Shown here: one piece after another, positions 34,906-46,550 of the stretch
Layout of the letters: every line of letters starts with the position of its first letter
How positions within the stretch are numbered: position 1 is the stretch's first letter
From: Linyphia triangularis
Taxonomy: Eukaryota; Arthropoda; Arachnida; Araneae; Linyphiidae
Reading direction: 5' to 3'
Assembly: GCA_963978545.1 (NCBI GenBank)
Contig: OZ021723.1
Location: forward strand, 5,896,273-5,960,272
Length of the DNA stretch: 64,000 nt
Notes under the pieces: model-generated
What the model saw: only the letters and a program-made list of their open reading frames with translations
Databases searched by the model: none
Told to the model about the DNA's origin: nothing
Made by a program: the position numbers and the translations under genes

Positions 34906-36136
34906 TTACAAATCGAAGCAGAATCACGCATCGGAAGTGATTCCCGACTCGTCGTATCCATGTCAAAACGCCCACCTTTCGACGAGGGGGAAAAAAACGA
35001 TGCTCGTCGAAGCCATCGGGAAACAAGCAACACAAAACAGACCAACCATCACGCCATCTATCAAAAAAAAAACATAAAAAAACAACAACCTCCGGAATTT
35101 TTTTTTTTTTACTCTGAAAATTACTTATTCTTCCCCGTCGGATAATAAGTTATTGATCGAGGCTTTTCGCTTGTACTTAATAGAATGAAGGCATGTTCTT
35201 TCAGCATCTTAAAAGAAATCGAAAGAATAGTGGGGGTAACAAAAACAACAACAACAAAAAAACTACCTATAACTACTTAAGGGGATAGGGAAAAAACCAA
35301 AGGGGGGGAAAAAAAAAATACTCAGTCGCATTAACGATAATTCACTTAGCTCACCAATCGAATTTCGCTACGAAGGTAGGATGGAAATGAAGTTTTCTTA
35401 CCCAAGACCAAAATGAAGTTTTTAAGACAAGATCGATAGTCGAAACAATCTTCGGTTCGACAAATGCCTCTAAAATCTCTTATCGGTTTCTGTTTGAAGA
35501 TCCTTAATGGTTCTAAAGAACATGCTCTAAGACTCTACTTGGAATTTATATCGGCATTAAAAGAAGAAGAAAAAAAAAAGGATTTAGGGAATGTTTTGCG
35601 TAAGAAATGGTCGGATTGATTGATCTTTTCGGAAGCGTTGTCGAAAGGCAACAATAAAAGGGTGACTCCGAATTTGAAATCATTGGTAATTCATCGATTA
35701 TCCAATCGATGAGATTTTTTTTTTATATATATATATATAATCTGACGAGTATGCTGAACAGGAATAAGTAACGCTCTTTGTGAAGTTATTGGGCATAAAA
35801 TCCAAGATAAGTGCATGAAAATGTATTCGCGAATTGCTATTTTTGTGGATAATCTTAATGGTTTTACAAGATTCCAAGGCTTTGATTTGAATTTGTGTCT
35901 GAATTAAAAAAAAAGAAATAAGGGATTTGGAGTAAGGTGCTTTGTATTGGAAACAATGAAAAACTATATTGATTTGTTTTTTACGGGATGCGTTTTAAAA
36001 ACACGTCAAAATAAGAGTGACTTCGAATTTGAATAATGGCCAATGGAAGATATCAGGTTTAAAATGTAATAGGAAATGTTTTGAAGTATATTTTATGTTA
36101 GTCCATGATACATATATTTTATGTTAGTGTACATAA
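34906..36136. other. Unclassified sequence
   Basis: The first 150 bp are less AT-rich and could be unique. The rest is A-rich with small simple repeats, including (TA)n at about 35724-35740. No coding region is recognised. Confidence 0.4.
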
Positions 36137-37176
36137 TTAAGGTATACATATACGTTGGACAATTTTTTTTTAAATTCTTATGCCAGCGTGTCAAATTTTT
36201 GTGAGAATTACAAGAGCAAAAAATTTAATGTATTTGCAGTAACAAAAAGTAAAAAAATAAAATATTTATTTAATTAAATGAATTTTAAAACAGGCTATTT
36301 TAAGGCTTCATTTCAACGATGATAAAATATTACCTAATTAATTTTGAAACAAATATTTTACTGGAAATTAAAGACAAGGTATTGATACACGGGCCCAAAC
36401 AAAATATAATGTATAACTTAAATATTTTTTAAATTTTAACATTTAACATGAAAAGTACTAGAAAAAATAAAAAATTTCCAAAAATAAAAATATTCTAAAA
36501 TACATAAAAAAAAATTGTTTTGTTTTGAAACCACCGACTGTCTATTTCTGCCACTTATAAAGTGCTTAACACAGCCAAATACGTCTCGTAATTTTGAGCA
36601 TCTAGAAGAATACGAGATCGAAATCTTCTAGTGTAAACCCCTCTCTCCAACCCCACCACACCAACGAGAGGACATTGAGGCCACGACAGATTTAATGTGC
36701 ACCAGCCCCCATTAGGTACACACCGATATTTAGCGGACCGAGGACAGAACCCGCAACCCTCCGTTTACGAGCTCGATACTCTACCGTCTGGGCTATCGGT
36801 GCCCACATAAAAAAATCTATTTTTTACCAAAATTTTGTAAACAGCCCGTGATCTGAATTGTTATCTAAATTATACAGTTTAAATTTTAAAAATCAGTTAA
36901 TTAACTCTTAAGATATCACCGTTGGAGTACATTCACTCAACAATGAAAAGCAGTTCTTCAGAAATTGAGTTCAAAGTTTTCGACAATTTCTTTTTTCCAA
37001 TATGTTTTAGACGTCAACCTTTACGAAATTGCATGTAATTAAAAAAGTATTTTAACTATAAGAAAGTTATTGGTATCATTTTAAAGATAATGAATTGTAG
37101 AACATTTTAGAATGAAAAAACAAAAATGCCTGTATGGGTCAATTTTTGCGATTCCCAACGTATATGTATACCTTAA
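36137..37176. mobile_element. TTAA-flanked non-autonomous element, 1040 bp
   Basis: The 22-bp inverted termini are identical (start TTAAGGTATACATATACG; left 36137-36158, right 37155-37176). They resemble the ends of the transposon at 4997-7738 (TTAAGG, then TATACGTATAGG), so that type of transposase is a candidate driver. The interior is AT-rich and non-coding and contains an S2-related SINE. Its right TTAA is also the left TTAA of the next element. Confidence 0.85.
36640..36804 (-). mobile_element. S2-related SINE fragment, minus strand
   Basis: The minus-strand head starts GGGCACCGATAGCCCAGACG with an A box and has a GGGTTCTGTCC B-box-like word. Its body shares GATTTAATGTGCACCAG with GATTTAACGTGCTCCAG of the S2 copy at 27923-28400. 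The LINE-derived 3' part is missing or unrecognisable. The left edge is approximate. Confidence 0.65.
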
Positions 37177-37420
37177 CCCTTTCAGTCCCAATTATTTATT
37201 TTTCATTTTAAAAATCTGAAATTTATAAAATATACTCATTTGGTATCCAGAATAACATGGTTAAAAGCAATTTTTTTGTGTTTAATTTTTTAATTAAAAT
37301 TAAAAATGATTCCAAATGGCATCATTGGGCATTAAGTATAGGACAAGTCTAAAGCTATTTCGCTTCGGCATTTCTAAATAAATCAAATGAAATTTGAAAT
37401 CTTCTATTTAGTTGTAAATA

Positions 37421-38979
37421 CACTGCGTTGCATAATGATAGAACCACCATGTATTTTCCGCCTAGCATACAGTAATTGGAATAAATGATTGAAATAAATA
37501 TTTTTATTGAAAATATACAAAATAAGAATGACAATAACAAAGTAAAAACATTACTCATGTTTATATTTTCATGTAATAAAATAAAAAATACAAATTTTAG
37601 GTTGCAAAATGATAGAACCACTTTCAGTTAATACTTTGTAAGAGCACCCTTTTTGGTTATAAGTTCAAAAATTCGATTAGGCATGCTTTCGACTAAGCGT
37701 TTGAGTATATCTGCATTCAGATTTTCCCATTCTGTAATAATGGAGTCTTTCAATTCTTGAACCGTTGAATACTGCTTGCCGTTGGCGTATACGGCCCTGC
37801 TTAGAATACCCCAGACGTTTTCCATGGGGTTTATGTCAGGAGAACATGCAGGCCATTCGATAACCTGCACTCCGTTGTCCAGGAACCATTCCCAAGACGA
37901 GTTTGCAACATGAATGCTAGCATTGTCCTGTTGGAACTTCCAAAATGGACCTCCAATTTCTTCTCCAAAAGGCAACACATTTTCTTCCAGCAGGTCTTGA
38001 TAGTCTATTGCTCTCATTCGACCAGTAGGGAAGGCAATGTTAGTCCGCCCAGCATTGCCAAATCTAGCCTAAACCATTAACGATCCTCCCCCACACTGTT
38101 TCTTAGAAAAAATGTGTGGCTCATTTCGGAGATCCCTCCAATAGAATGCCCACCCGTCAGGACCATCTAGATTGAATTTTTTTTCGTCGCTGAACACTAC
38201 TTGAGTCCACTGTTCTTTCCAAGTCATGTGTTCTTTAGTCCATTGCATCCTTTTTCGTTTGTGAAGATCTGTAAGTCTCGGTTGCGTTTTCATTTTCGTG
38301 TACTCAAGATGTTCGTTCTGCTGAGCTATTCTGGATAAAGTTGACTTGTGAACTTCGATGGTGGGGTCTTATGATAGTCTGTTCAATGTTTCACCAGCTT
38401 TTAACTTCTTTACAACTAACCTTTCTTGCCGCTTTGTTAGCTTTTGAGGTCTTCCAGTGGATTTCTTTGTCCCATATTTGGATCCAAGATGTAGAAAATT
38501 ATTAACCACGTGTGGTGAACGCCCATTATGTCTTGCTATATTCCGAGAAGACAATCCTGCTTGGTTCAAAGCATAAAATTTGTCCTTTTTCAAAATCAGA
38601 TAACGGATTTTTCCTACCCATACTTAGTGACACCTTTTCAAATCAATAAACTATGCGTGCTCACAATAAATGCAAGTAAGGTTACGTTAGTTGATCAAAC
38701 GAAGCTTTTATATACCTGTTTGTTGAAACCCAACTGCGCATGCTTCTCTGGGATCGATTATTCCACTAAAAAGTAGGGGTGGTACTATCATTTTGCAACC
38801 TAAAATTTTTATTTTTTATTTTATTACATGAAAATATAAACATGAGTAATGTTTTTACTTTGTTATTGTCATTCTTATTTTGTATATTTTCAATAAAAAT
38901 ATTTATTTCAATCATTTATTCCAATTACTGTATGCTAGGCGAAAAATACATGGTGGTTCTATCATTATGCAACGCGGTG
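37421..38979 (-). mobile_element. Tc1/mariner transposon with 201-bp inverted repeats
   Basis: The terminal inverted repeats span 37421-37621 and 38779-38979 and are nearly identical (start CACTGCGTTGCATAATG). TA dinucleotides at 37419-37420 and 38980-38981 are the target duplication. The transposase frame lies between them on the minus strand. The 1559-bp length is normal for a complete Tc1-type element. The arms match closely, so the insertion is fairly young, and it lies within a piggyBac-like MITE. Confidence 0.95.
37628..38621 (-). pseudogene. Tc1-like transposase, DD34E, inactivated
   Basis: A roughly 330-residue DDE transposase that would bind the inverted repeats and move the element by cut and paste into TA sites. 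The start codon at 38621-38619 opens a helix-turn-helix region, with LSSRNIARHNGRS at 38560-38520 and a GRPQKLT motif. The catalytic triad is visible: VVFSDEKKF (first D), FQQDNASIHVA (second D) and DINPMENVWG (E), with 34 residues between the second D and the E. Three lesions are seen: a 1-bp insertion in a T-run near 38572, an in-frame TAA at 38369-38371 and an in-frame TAG at 38069-38071 where the family usually has tryptophan. Otherwise the frame is continuous, so decay is recent. Confidence 0.93.
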
Positions 38980-39591
38980 TATATCTTAAAGTAGTGAATA
39001 CTACTAGAAAAAAATAGCAATAACGTTGTAATAACAGTTCTAATCAAAAATAAATAATATAGCCTGGAAAAGGTGTTAAGTTGTACTTAACTCCCACTGA
39101 TGCCAAATGTAATTATCACTTTTCAATCGTTGCAAATGTTAAAATTTTAAAATATTTATTCTTTAAAAATGGTTAATATACAATTTTTAAATATTAAAGA
39201 AAATAATACGAACATATTTAAAAGAGTTATTTAATTTAAATTACTTAAAAAATGAAATTAATTTCGGCATCTTTTTCGGAATTGAGAAAACATAAAAAAA
39301 GCCTCATTTCATTCAGCAACAGAACCCGTGCAGCCATATATTGGTGAAAAAGAAAAATATATTTGAGCAGAGAATAGTTTGATGATTGTAAAAATGTTGA
39401 TTCGAATTCACTGGGAGTATTAGGTGAGGAGAAAAAAAATTGTAAATGTTGTGATTCCAATTGGCATCACTGGGAGTGAAAGGGTTAAGGAGTTATTGTG
39501 AAGGTGGTAAGAAGTACCTGCACTTAGTGTTAACTTTTTACCCTGTGACTCATTTTATGTAACCCTGTCAACATATTTCAATAAACGGTAA

Positions 39592-40461
39592 TCTATATAT
39601 TTAATAGGCAATACGTTTTTTTGGGTTAGTCCATCCGCCTAAACTGCTCAACCAATTTCAATGATCAAGGTGTCATTTTAAAGGAAATAAGCTGTAGATT
39701 TGCCAAAACGTGCCAAAATAATTTATTAACGCTTTATTAATTAGTTAAATTTCAATATTTTTCATCATTAAGCTACTGCAAAGCCTCAATGATTTTGAAT
39801 ATATGAATGGCAACATCCTTACGTATGTAAACAACAAACCCGTTGCTAATTTTAAAGCTCTTTTTAAACTCTTCGTTTCAAAGTTGATTTTTTCTGTTTT
39901 TTGAAGCATTTTTGTATTAGAGTAATTATTATTTTGAAGTATTTCTATCCAGAAAATGCCTCGCGTTGGACGTCGTTCTCTAACGGGGCGACGTGAACGA
40001 AACAATCACTCTCGGCGTAATACGTCTAATAATAGAACGAGTATTATTCTTTAATTAAAATTTTACTATTCTGTTTATGTAAACTTGAATTTTCCAAGCG
40101 TAGTGAGGCGTTTGTATCCCAACCCAAGCGAGGCATTCAGGGGTTGGTGAGTGTAGCTCGCGATGTTTTTTATCAGAATAAATAAAAGATATTGGGACTT
40201 CAATGTAAGGGCATAGCTAATGAAGTTTTAAGTCAGAATGTTGGCGGATAGTATATTTAACTTTCTATTATGAAACTTGCAATTTGGGTGCTTTCTCTAT
40301 TAGGCCTTACATTAAATTTATAAAAATTTGGTTACATTTTTTATGGCTGGCAAACCTATTCGAGCGCAGCAAGATGTTTTAACCACAAATTCGAGCGGCC
40401 GAGCGCAGCGAGGCGTTTGGGGGTTGGCGAGCGTTAGCGAGCAGGGGGCGAAGCCCCCTAG
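39592..40461 (+). mobile_element. Helitron (non-autonomous), copy 1
   Basis: It starts TCTATATATTTAATAGG after an A and ends with the hairpin GGGGGCGAAGCCCCC directly followed by CTAG (40458-40461) and a T. These are textbook rolling-circle termini. The 3' part also carries GCGAGCGTTAGCGAGC-type palindromes. At 870 bp it is far too short for a Rep/helicase but keeps a short basic ORF. Confidence 0.9.
39956..40054 (+). CDS. Short basic ORF inside Helitron, 32 residues
   Basis: Starts MPRVGRRSLTGRRERNN and is rich in arginine and asparagine. Short, basic N-termini are common on Helitron Rep/helicase proteins, so this could be the leftover start of that gene in a deletion derivative. The sister copy at 46575-47281 keeps the first 12 codons, then jumps by deletion. 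I cannot show that it is expressed. Confidence 0.35.
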   Translation: MPRVGRRSLTGRRERNNHSRRNTSNNRTSIIL

Positions 40462-40720
40462 TCTTCCATTAAACGAGTACCAGATAAAAATTGCCAAATT
40501 GAAGCGATATCTCATTCAAAATAATAATTGTCAAATAATTTATAATGCCTATAGCAAACCATTATAGTATTGCTATAACAAACCGTAAATATTTAGATTT
40601 GGTGATTCATTTATGCTTCATATAAGCATGTAAACATTTAGGTTTGGCGACAACTGGTACCCGTTTAACGAAAAAGTTCCCATTAACCTTTAACAACTGC
40701 TGTATGCGGTCTGACAGAGC

Positions 40721-41056
40721 CATCGATATAGATAAACAACTGGATTGACTGCTTAACGCTAGGAAAACGAAGCCGTTGCCAGATGCAATTGATGGGATAA
40801 AAAATACGGATTGCCGAGGATGGAAACAAAATTTTGGATTGTACACAGCAGAAATGTCCCTAGTAGACATTATCTAGTAGTAATGTGCAAACAAATATAT
40901 ACTCTAACACTTTACAAGGTTTTTCGCATTCCCATCCAACTATTAAAGTGAACTGTGATTGGTTTATCTTCCCACCAGCTTCGCAATCCCCGGGGCGTTT
41001 TTTCCTCTTTTCATTGACAATGGAGCAGTCTATCAAGTTGTTTATCTATATCGATG
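40721..41056. mobile_element. M8 MITE, copy 2
   Basis: 336 bp with the same CATCGATATAGATAAACAAC termini, interior inverted relative to copy 1, and the 8-bp duplication GACAGAGC / GACAGAAC (one mismatch) at 40713-40720 and 41057-41064. Confidence 0.88.
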
Positions 41057-41064
41057 GACAGAAC

Positions 41065-41875
41065 GCGAGTCATTTTTTGTGGAATGCTTTCATCCCAAAA
41101 AATATTTCATCTTTGACTTTTATATAAATTTTTCTGATACTATGTTTCTAAAATTTTAAATTGATGTTCTTTAATTTGTTTGGCGAAATATGGACCATGT
41201 GTTGCCCTTGTCGACCGTTGGCGAATTTTTTTTATTGGGGACAATATATTCGTCAATCGTTGAGTTTCTTTCCTGTTGCCAACATATTTAGAAAATTTGA
41301 ATTAAATATTTTTTATTTTTTTTTAAGTGCAAAATTATTGCTCATTAAATGTTTAATGCATCATAGACTGTGGTACAGTACGTTGATCTTAGTGTGTTTT
41401 TAGAAAGTGCATCTAAAATGTTATAAAAAATCTCTTACCTGTGTTGTTGAGAATATATTTTAAAGTTTCTTAAATTTAAATTATAGTTTCTTAAATATAA
41501 TTAAATTCGAAGAATTACGTATTCGACCACCAGTCCCATAGTTCAAGTTGACGAACGCCAATAAAATTTTCGTCACGTGACTTTACAGACCTTTCGAGTG
41601 GGTAAGACGTCATGCCCAAGCACTCAATAAATGACTACATATATTTTGTCATTTTTGCATGAAGAATGAAATTCAGCAATCGGAATTTTTTTTTGTTATG
41701 ATAAGAAGGTCGGTGGACTAATACGTAAGCATCAATTTCTATAACTTTTATTAATTTGTATATTTTTTCTTTACACCACACATTAGGAGATTTCACATCA
41801 CAAATTTGAAATAATTTCCTTTGATTAACTTAAACTAAAGAACAAAGAAATGATGGTTTAATAATTTCAGCGTGA
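41065..41875. other. No recognised feature
   Basis: AT-rich. Plus-strand frames at 41161-41403 and nearby have no recognisable domain. Confidence 0.4.
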
Positions 41876-41883
41876 TTTCAAAC

Positions 41884-42214
41884 CATCGATATAGATAAAC
41901 AACTGGATAGACTGCTCCATTGTCAATGCAAAGAGAAAAACGCGCCGGAGATTGCGAAACTGGTGGGATGATTAACCAATCACAGTTCACCTTTATAGTT
42001 GGATGGGAATGCGAAAAACCTTGTAAAGTGTTAGAGTATGTATTTTGTGGCACATTATTACTAATTAAGTTCTACTATTGACATTTCTACTACAACTCAA
42101 CATTTTATTTTCAATCCTCAGCAATCCGTATTTTTTATCCAACCAATTGCATCTGGCAATGGCTTTATTTTCCCAGCGTTAAGCAGTCTATCCAGTTGTG
42201 ACGATGTTCCGATG
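41884..42214. mobile_element. M8 MITE, copy 3, with degraded right end
   Basis: The left end and interior match copy 1 closely. The right inverted repeat diverges after CCAGTTGT but the element still ends CGATG. The perfect 8-bp duplication TTTCAAAC lies at 41876-41883 and 42215-42222, so the boundaries are secure. Confidence 0.87.
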
Positions 42215-42222
42215 TTTCAAAC

Positions 42223-42553
42223 ACGAAAAGTTTTTGATTTTTGAGAACTGTCCTAAAAGTAAGTAATGGAGAGATAAACGATAAATGCTAGGTTAATATT
42301 GAATAATAAAAACCTTAATTATGCCTGATATAAAAATTAAAGTCAAGGATAAATATCATAATTGTTTATATATTCAAAAGAAAAATATATACTTAGTCAG
42401 AAATTATTTTTAAAAAATGCTCTTGGTGCCTTTTTTTCTTCTCCTTTGAATCAAGCTAAACTATTTCTTTCGTGAGTGTCAAGGAGGAAAAAAAAACAAA
42501 AAAAAAACATCCATGATAACTCTTTATTCTCCATTAACAATAGATCTTTACTT

Positions 42554-42591
<38 letters not shown>

Positions 42592-43911
42592 CGACACGAG
42601 AGCAGCTTTGTTCGTCGTTAATTCTCGCCCCTGTTTCTCATTAAAAACTCGTATTCTGCGTTATTCTCCCTGGAAAAAAAACCACTCTCACTCCTAGAAA
42701 GCGATCACACCCCACACTACCCCCCCCCCCCAACTCCAAGCGCGACCAACTAATTAGGATTAATTAAAACGTCGTCGCCTCGCTCTTCCATCGAATCCGT
42801 TTCCAATCCATTAATGGCCATTAGCGTATTAGAAAATACAATTTTCGCCTCCTTCAAGAAAGTGTGGGGAGAGGGGGATATAGAAAGAAAAAAAACTATA
42901 TATCCCACGAATAAAACCTCCTCTGCAAAGCGAGATAAGACTTCTACAAAAAAAAAAAAATTCGAGACAGACATGAAGAAAAGTCTCTTTAAAGAAAAAA
43001 AAAAATAATAATAATAATATAAGAATGTCCCCGTGCTTTGAGCAGTTTGCAAAAAAAGGCTGTTTTTAAATTAAAGTGGCAACGAAAAATAAATTAGCTC
43101 TTCTTTATTTTTTTCTTCTTCTTTTTTTCTTTTTTTTTTTGTCTTTCACCTAGGTCTTTTATATCCTAGGAGAAAGGCGTCGTTTTTTAACAGTGTTTTT
43201 TAATGCCGTGGCACTTTTTTTCTCTCCTTCCTCTAAGGGTACCCGGCTCTATCTCCGAAGATTTAAGGTGCCAAGGGCTAGCTGGTGAGCGTTGTTCTTT
43301 GGCGATTTATTCGAAGGGGGTGTTAATTAAGTTTCTTCAATTCATTAAAGGAGCGCTTTTTGTGTTTTCTGGTGGGAGTCTAAGTGGATAGGACAGTTCC
43401 CCCATTAAATAGATTTATTTGTCTTCTCTTCCCGTGACCCTTTCATTGATGGGCACATCTCCATTTTTTTTTTTTTTACTCTCCCACGAGATGTTATTAA
43501 AGGTTACAAGTCATTATCGTAGATTGGTCTCATTTTTAAAATTCTCTCCCAAAGGCAGATCAAGGGCTCCAAGCATGCGATAAGGTACGAGAGGAGTAGA
43601 TTTCCAGCCTTGGTGTTCAACAGACTCTGCGTATAAATGAGTAGACATGACAGGGGTTGAGATAGATTGTTTCGTTCACATTCTAGAGCTAATACCACCA
43701 TCACATAAGTTAAAAAGTCTTTAATACAAAAAAAAAAAAAAAAAAAAAAAAAAAATTAAATGCACATTTTAATGTTTTGCGTTCGTTTATTGAAATTACA
43801 TTTTTTTTTTATTATTATTATTGTTGTATAGGTTTGTATTGACTATTTGCATTCGAACCATTCGATGAAATAAAAAATTATTTTCTACGGACTAATCAGA
43901 AAGTGCCTATG
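42223..43911. other. Low-complexity and possibly unique sequence
   Basis: Poly-T (42557-42585, 43120-43140), poly-C (42720-42730), poly-A (43727-43755) and (AAT)n near 43007 punctuate sequence that is less AT-rich than average. No protein or repeat family is recognised; the 42600-43460 part may be unique host DNA. Confidence 0.4.
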
Positions 43912-44089
43912 GTTGGTTGTTTTCAGGTTTTCTTGCGCCGTCAGCAACACGAGGGCTATAATGCACCGAAACATTCGTCATTAGACAAGCCAACATACAT
44001 TTACAAACACCCATGCCTAACACGGGACTCGAACCCGCAACCTCATAGTCTAGAAGCTAGCATGCTAACCACTATACCGTTTGGTCGGC
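43912..44089 (-). mobile_element. S1 SINE, minus strand
   Basis: Duplication AGAAAGTGCCTATG / AGAAAGTGTCTATG at 43898-43911 and 44090-44103 (one mismatch). The B box is intact (GGACTCGAACC on the plus strand). Confidence 0.93.
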
Positions 44090-44103
44090 AGAAAGTGTCT
44101 ATG

Positions 44104-44670
44104 CATTTTTATTTTTTTTAATGTAGTGTTTTTTAATTTATTGTGGCAGTATAGGGCAGATTACCAAATGTTGGATTTGAGATTCTTATGTAGGCAGTTT
44201 TTCACAATTCATTTCGGTCATAGACTATTTAATAATGATTTTACCTACTTCAAAAACTAAGAATTTCTGCACTTCAAAAATACTAAGACAGGTACTATGC
44301 CAAAATATTGGTATAAGCAAAAGCACAGCGTGGTATTAAAAATACTAAGTCTGGCAATGCTGCTTATAGATGAGAGGTTTGTTTTTTTTGCTCTTCTCTT
44401 ATTCGAAATGGGAATGATTTGACATCAGGCATCTTTGAACTGCTAGTAGTCAAAATATAATTCAAGATAATTTGAAACAGTAAAAAACATTGACTAGTTC
44501 TGGTGAAAAACAAAATACAATGGAAATAGTTATTTATGCAACTTGTTGGGACATTATTCTACCACGTGTTGCATACAATATTTTTTGTAATGACGTGCAA
44601 AAAGGATATTTATAATACATATATTTATTAATGTTGTCAGTTCCAGTCAAATAATTTCTTCTAAAAATAT
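44104..44670. other. No recognised feature
   Basis: AT-rich unclassified sequence. Confidence 0.4.
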
Positions 44671-45406
44671 TGTTACGAATTTTTGCATATTCGTAAATAT
44701 TTCGTAGTGTTAATTTTGTAAATAAGAAGATTTATGTACATTTTGCATAAGGCAGTGCAATAGTTCGTCTTAGTCTGTTTCCCTGCAATGAGCCTCTCAA
44801 TGCTTGATAACGGGTTTTACAGAGGTAACTCTGGGAAGCGAGTTTCAAGGGGCAGGGCATTTAACATTATGGTAATGGGAATCTCGCCAATTTGGCAAGA
44901 AATCGCCAAATGTCGCCAAACTTGGCGACCATTTGGCGACATTTTCGGTACATGTATAGGTACATGTATCCCATGTACATGTATATAGGACTTTTCGACT
45001 ACAATCTGGAAAGTTCTCCAAATGTCTATCTCTGGAAGGTTCACGTATATTCACCACTCCTATATAAGCGCGGCCTGAGTTGGTTAGTAGTTAGTTGTCT
45101 CTCAACGTTCATTGTGAGAGCTGTATTTCTGACTTGAGTAGTTCTTGGATTTTGAGTCACTGACTTAGTTGACTGGAGATACTGAGCGAACTGTATTGCA
45201 TTGTCTTTTGCGGCGATTTAGCAGTTGTTGTCAAGTTTTTAAACTGCTGTTTTGTGCTCTATTGAGGTGAAAAAGAGCTGTATTGTGTCTACTAGAACGA
45301 GAAGTTCTGGAGCTGTAAGATAACTGTGAAGAGTTATTTTGGAATAAATTTCTGCAAGTTTTGATCTGCTTTGACGTCAAATCTTTCGAACCCATACAAC
45401 GCAACA
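44671..45406 (+). mobile_element. Solo LTR (L1), plus strand
   Basis: 736 bp, TGTTACGAA to GCAACA, flanked by ATAT at 44667-44670 and 45407-45410. TATATAAGCG at about 45061 is the likely TATA box and an AATAAA signal lies near 45342. The TCGCCAAA-rich block is shorter than in the other copies and lacks the perfect palindrome. Confidence 0.92.
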
Positions 45407-45410
45407 ATAT

Positions 45411-46550
45411 GTTATTTCAATTATGACTATACCAGCTGTGTGGCCCCGCGCTGCTGGGGACCAGTTGAAGGACATCTTTCAGTTCTGTGTTACATAGACT
45501 CGGAATTTCTTCAGATTAATTGCTGTTGGTGATCAGCTTCCAATCTACTTTAGCAAATGCATGTTTTCTTTCATTTTGTACTAGCGCGCTCGGTCATTTT
45601 CCAGTCTATGCTGTTTTTGCAGCGGCGATTTCCTTGCTTTCTAAAGGCAGATGCTTTATACTTAGCATTTATATTCGTTCTTCTATTTGCCGCCTTATTA
45701 GCAAATGTCGAAATGATTTGAAAGTTTTCAGTGAATTTCAATAATCTTCGCCAAATCTGCGATTGAGGCCGCAAGTGATGAAATCAAATTCAGTCTAAAT
45801 AATCCGTTGCTATGCTAGATTCCATCTATATTTTGACTCACTCTCATCAAATGACGTTAGATTCATAATTTAAATTAATCCAGTCAGAAAAATTTGGCCA
45901 TTTAAAATTTTGTAAATTTTTTTAACATGTACAAAACACCGATAAACATACTCAACAAAATATGCCAGGTGTATACAGTGCAGCTGTAAGCCTCTGTTTT
46001 AAAATTAACCAAGAAAATATATTATACCAAGTTCTTAATTTTTGTTTGAAAATAAAGCAAAATCGGTATTAAGAGAAAAATTAACAGGCATCGAAACTAT
46101 AGAATTACCTGCCAAATTGTTCGCCAACTGAAAAATTATCGCCAAGTGGCATGGATATAACGTAATAGTACCAATATTGGTCAACTCGGTGTCACAGAAC
46201 ACACTTAAATATATAAGTATAGTGTTTCACATTTGATCTTGTAATGGACACATCGTGGAAAAAAGATGTGAAAGATGTACTAAGTTGACCAAAATTTGGC
46301 TGAAAACATCCCATAACGGCACGAACGTATAGTGGTAAATTATGTTGGTAAACGAACTTTTAGATGTTAGATATATATGATAACTGTAATGCATAAGATA
46401 TTTGCTAATAAAATACAAAGGAATTTAACGAATTTATTTTGCTTAAATATTATTAATACTCGTTAAATAAAATCAAAATTCTAATACCGGCTGAGTACAA
46501 AACATCTTTGACGACAACGCAAAATGTAAACAAAAACAGGATGAATTTAA
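45411..46550. other. No recognised feature
   Basis: Unclassified sequence. A weak inverted pair built on TTGGTCAACT (about 46175 and 46285) may be a small decayed element. Short frames at 45520-45774 on both strands show no domain. Confidence 0.4.

Larger units (their letters stand above)
37173..39488. mobile_element. piggyBac-like TTAA element split by a Tc1 insertion
   Basis: The ends read TTAACCCTTTCAGTCCCA on the left and the inverse TTAACCCTTTCACTCCCA on the right. TTAA plus a CCCTTT start is typical of piggyBac-like elements and matches the CCCTTTGCA family at 54606 and 56715 in form. Without the inserted Tc1 element (37421-38979) it would be about 750 bp, so it is a MITE. It shares TTAA 37173-37176 with the element on its left. 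Confidence 0.72.

Noticed and set aside
32452..35077. A series of 69-116-residue ORFs starting MCLWEFVSLG
   Set aside because: They recur because the satellite recurs. Frame and C-terminus change with the length of the poly-C run, which is not how a protein-coding repeat behaves.
37355..37621. 88-residue hydrophobic ORF (and its mirror at 38779-38994)
   Set aside because: Both lie in the inverted repeats of the Tc1 element, which explains the duplicated translation.
40885..41127. Similar ORFs at 40885-41127 and 41835-42053 suggesting a gene family
   Set aside because: They are the M8 MITE read in the same internal orientation; the similarity is that of the repeat.
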